6,511 nt of DNA, taken from NCBI GenBank assembly GCA_001805085.1, contig MHEA01000245.1, forward strand, positions 1,525 through 8,035. Direction: 5' to 3'. Below the pieces are notes generated by a model. That model was given only the letters and a program-made list of their open reading frames with translations. It was not told the origin of the DNA and searched no databases. Position numbers and translations under genes: made by a program. Positions within the stretch are counted from its first letter, which is position 1. Every line of letters begins with the position of its first letter. Below are positions 5,167-6,511 of this stretch, one piece after another. This stretch comes from Nitrospirae bacterium GWC2_57_9. GTDB lineage: Bacteria; Nitrospirota; UBA9217.

Positions 5167-5940
5167 ATGGCAACTGCTCCGAAAACAGAAAATTGCATGG
5201 TCTGCGGCTCCCCGCTTGAATATTTGAAGGCTGCGGAGGACCTCGCCTGCACCTATTGCGGCAGATCCTCGGCAGCGCACGTCAAATGCCCGGGCGGACA
5301 TTTTATCTGCGATTCCTGCCATGCCGGGGACCTGCTGCAGATGATAGAGAATACTATCCTTTCCTCTGCCGAGAAGGACCCGGTCCTCATTGCCGAACAG
5401 CTGATGAACCACCCCTCCCTTCCCATGCTCGGGTGCGAACATGCCCTCATTGCCGCAGGTGCGCTGGCAGCGGCCCTCAGGAACTCTCCTTATGCGAAGA
5501 TCACGGACCAGGACGTAAGGGAGGTTCTCACCCGGACGGCCAGGCAGGCCATAAGCGGTTATTGCGGCTTGACCGGCGTTTGCGGCATTGCTCCTGCCAT
5601 GGGCGCCTGTTTCTCGGTCTTCCTGGCAGCCCGCTGCGGCTCCGATTCAGAACAGAAGATCGTGATGGAGGCGGTCATCAGGGTCTCGCAGGCCATAGCC
5701 GAATTGACCGGCCCCAGCTGCTGCAAAGCATATGTACGCACGGCCCTCGACACCGCTGTCTCTATATTCTCCGAACGGTTCGGCATTGTGCTCCCCCTTG
5801 CCAAAGCACCGCTTATCTGCAGACATGAGTCCAAACATCCTCACGGATGCCGTGAGGAGAAGTGCCCATATTATAAGAAGGAATCAAAGGATATTTTCGC
5901 CGATTCCATTCATCTGCCCGTTACCACCTGCCATTCCTGA
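5167..5940 (+). CDS. DUF5714 family cysteine-rich protein
   Basis: This 257-residue protein matches my recollection of the DUF5714 pattern, a family of unknown function found in anaerobic bacteria and archaea. It contains 18 cysteines. The N-terminal part looks like paired zinc-ribbon or Fe-S knuckles: CMVCG (10-14), CTYCG (28-32) and CPGGHFICDSCH (41-52). Then come HPSLPMLGCEHALIAAGAL (82-100), the glycine/cysteine motif GYCGLTGVCG (131-140), and GPSCCKAYV (182-190). A C-terminal ICRHESKHPHGCREEKCPYY (217-236) adds Cys/His pairs. The many conserved Cys, His and Gly residues suggest metal or Fe-S binding. No signal peptide or membrane segment is seen. It follows the four-cysteine protein gene by 53 bases on the same strand. 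A reaction cannot be assigned. The family call is from motif memory, not a search. Confidence 0.82.
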   Translation: MATAPKTENCMVCGSPLEYLKAAEDLACTYCGRSSAAHVKCPGGHFICDSCHAGDLLQMIENTILSSAEKDPVLIAEQLMNHPSLPMLGCEHALIAAGALAAALRNSPYAKITDQDVREVLTRTARQAISGYCGLTGVCGIAPAMGACFSVFLAARCGSDSEQKIVMEAVIRVSQAIAELTGPSCCKAYVRTALDTAVSIFSERFGIVLPLAKAPLICRHESKHPHGCREEKCPYYKKESKDIFADSIHLPVTTCHS

Positions 5941-5956
5941 AAGCCGGTCTGGTGAT

Positions 5957-5972
5957 CCGTCCGGTCGGACGG
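5957..5972 (+). other. Hairpin downstream of the DUF5714 gene; doubtful terminator
   Basis: CCGTCCGGTCGGACGG is a perfect 7-bp stem with a 2-base centre, 17 bases after the DUF5714 stop codon. It is followed by seven A (5973-5979) rather than T, so it lacks the U-tract of an intrinsic terminator on the plus strand, and a T8 run comes only at 6011-6018. It may stabilise the mRNA 3' end or be part of a larger A-tract/T-tract structure. The remaining bases to 6095 hold no gene or clear promoter that I can see. Confidence 0.35.
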
Positions 5973-6083
5973 AAAAAAAGATGGGGCTGCTTCCTCCGCT
6001 CTCCTTGCACTTTTTTTTCGATATCGTTTTCCAGGAATACTACTTTTGCGGTCAAGGCCCGGCATCGGCCTGAGGCATATTCG

Positions 6084-6090
6084 AAGGGGG
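6084..6090 (+). promoter_or_regulatory. Ribosome binding site of the TPR protein gene
   Basis: AAGGGGG lies five bases before the GTG at 6096, supporting that start codon. Confidence 0.65.
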
Positions 6091-6095
6091 ATATT

Positions 6096-6511
6096 GTGCA
6101 GTCCATCGGAAGATTATTCGATACCACGATCGCGCATTATGAAAAGAAGGACTACCAGGCGGCCGAGAAGGCCATCGACGAACTCCTTGCGATCCATCCC
6201 GATTTCCAGCGCGGCCAGTTCCTGAAGGCCGTCATTCTCGAGGAGACGGGCAGGGCCGGCGAGGCGGAAGCCCATTACGCCAGGTCCGGCAACCGGTTCA
6301 CGCTCTGGGCGCGCCTGGCAGGGCAGCTCGAAGGAACCGACCCCCAACGCGCGCTTCTCTACTACGAGCGGGCAGCAGAGAACGACGCCTCTAATAATAT
6401 GCTCTGGTTCAATATGGGTTCGCTCTATGAAAAGATGGGAAGGTCCGATGAGGCGGGGAAATGCTTCAGGAAACTGCAGCTTTTCCGGGAAGTGCTTTCG
6501 AGGGTGTTCAT
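6096..6511 (+). CDS. Tetratricopeptide-repeat protein, N-terminal part (runs off the right edge)
   Basis: The reading frame stays open from a GTG at 6096 to the window end (138 full codons). The protein opens MQSIGRLFDTTIAHYEKKDY. TPR-type helix pairs are visible: AHYEKKDYQAAEKAIDELLAI (13-33), then GQFLKAVILEETGRAGEAEA (40-59), and later ALLYYERAAENDASNNMLW (86-104) followed by FNMGSLYEKMGRSDEAGKCF (105-124). The consensus small and aromatic positions (W/L, G/A, Y, A) are recognisable. TPR arrays are protein-binding scaffolds, so the partner and job cannot be read. There is no signal peptide, so the part seen is probably cytoplasmic. Start choice rests on the AAGGGGG site. The gene is separated from the DUF5714 gene by 155 bases, and a link between them is not established. 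Confidence 0.8.
   Translation, partial: MQSIGRLFDTTIAHYEKKDYQAAEKAIDELLAIHPDFQRGQFLKAVILEETGRAGEAEAHYARSGNRFTLWARLAGQLEGTDPQRALLYYERAAENDASNNMLWFNMGSLYEKMGRSDEAGKCFRKLQLFREVLSRVF

Noticed and set aside
5256..5828. Plus-strand frame of about 190 codons overlapping the DUF5714 gene in another frame
   Set aside because: Its translation is rich in Arg, Gly and Pro with no family motif. The overlapping DUF5714 frame explains the region.

Overview
The window is a gene-dense piece of a GC-rich bacterial chromosome. Complete or partial coding regions cover nearly all of it, and no stretch longer than about 200 bases lacks a gene outside the mobile element. It carries the start of a haem-copper cytochrome c oxidase subunit I gene, an SCO-type copper chaperone, a B12-binding radical SAM enzyme, a type III polyketide synthase and a Cys-rich DUF5714 protein. 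This mix suggests a Gram-negative, respiring, metabolically versatile bacterium, for example from the Desulfobacterota, Nitrospirota or a related environmental lineage. That placement is inference from gene content; no rRNA or other strong taxonomic marker is present.

Left part (1-1613, minus strand): a respiratory block. The SCO gene (840-1613) reads toward ctaD (start codon at 241, running off the left edge). Between them, in the same direction, sits a compact 544-bp REP/RAYT element (256-799). It is a small single-strand (Y1, HUH-type) transposase gene with a perfect 23-bp palindromic REP at each end, the two in inverted orientation. Its DNA is much more AT-rich than its neighbours, and it lies only 14 bases from the ctaD start codon, so it probably replaced the native ctaD leader.

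Middle part (1614-4348): a roughly 200-bp divergent control region holds one sigma70-like promoter for each direction. The plus-strand promoter has a small palindrome over its -35 box. It drives a probable two-gene operon: a B12-binding-domain radical SAM enzyme (1816-3246) and, 43 bases later, a type III polyketide synthase with an intact Cys-His-Asn triad (3290-4348). Together they look like a small pathway that makes and tailors a polyketide or polyketide-derived lipid.

Right part (4349-6511, plus strand): a near-consensus promoter (TTGCCA-N17-TATAAT) precedes an unrecognised protein with an N-terminal four-cysteine cluster (4466-5113). Next is a DUF5714 protein with 18 cysteines (5167-5940), whose own promoter-like sequence would start the transcript almost exactly at the ATG. 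Last is the beginning of a TPR-repeat protein (from 6096), which runs off the right edge. The two Cys-rich proteins probably bind metal or Fe-S centres; no reaction can be assigned from sequence alone.
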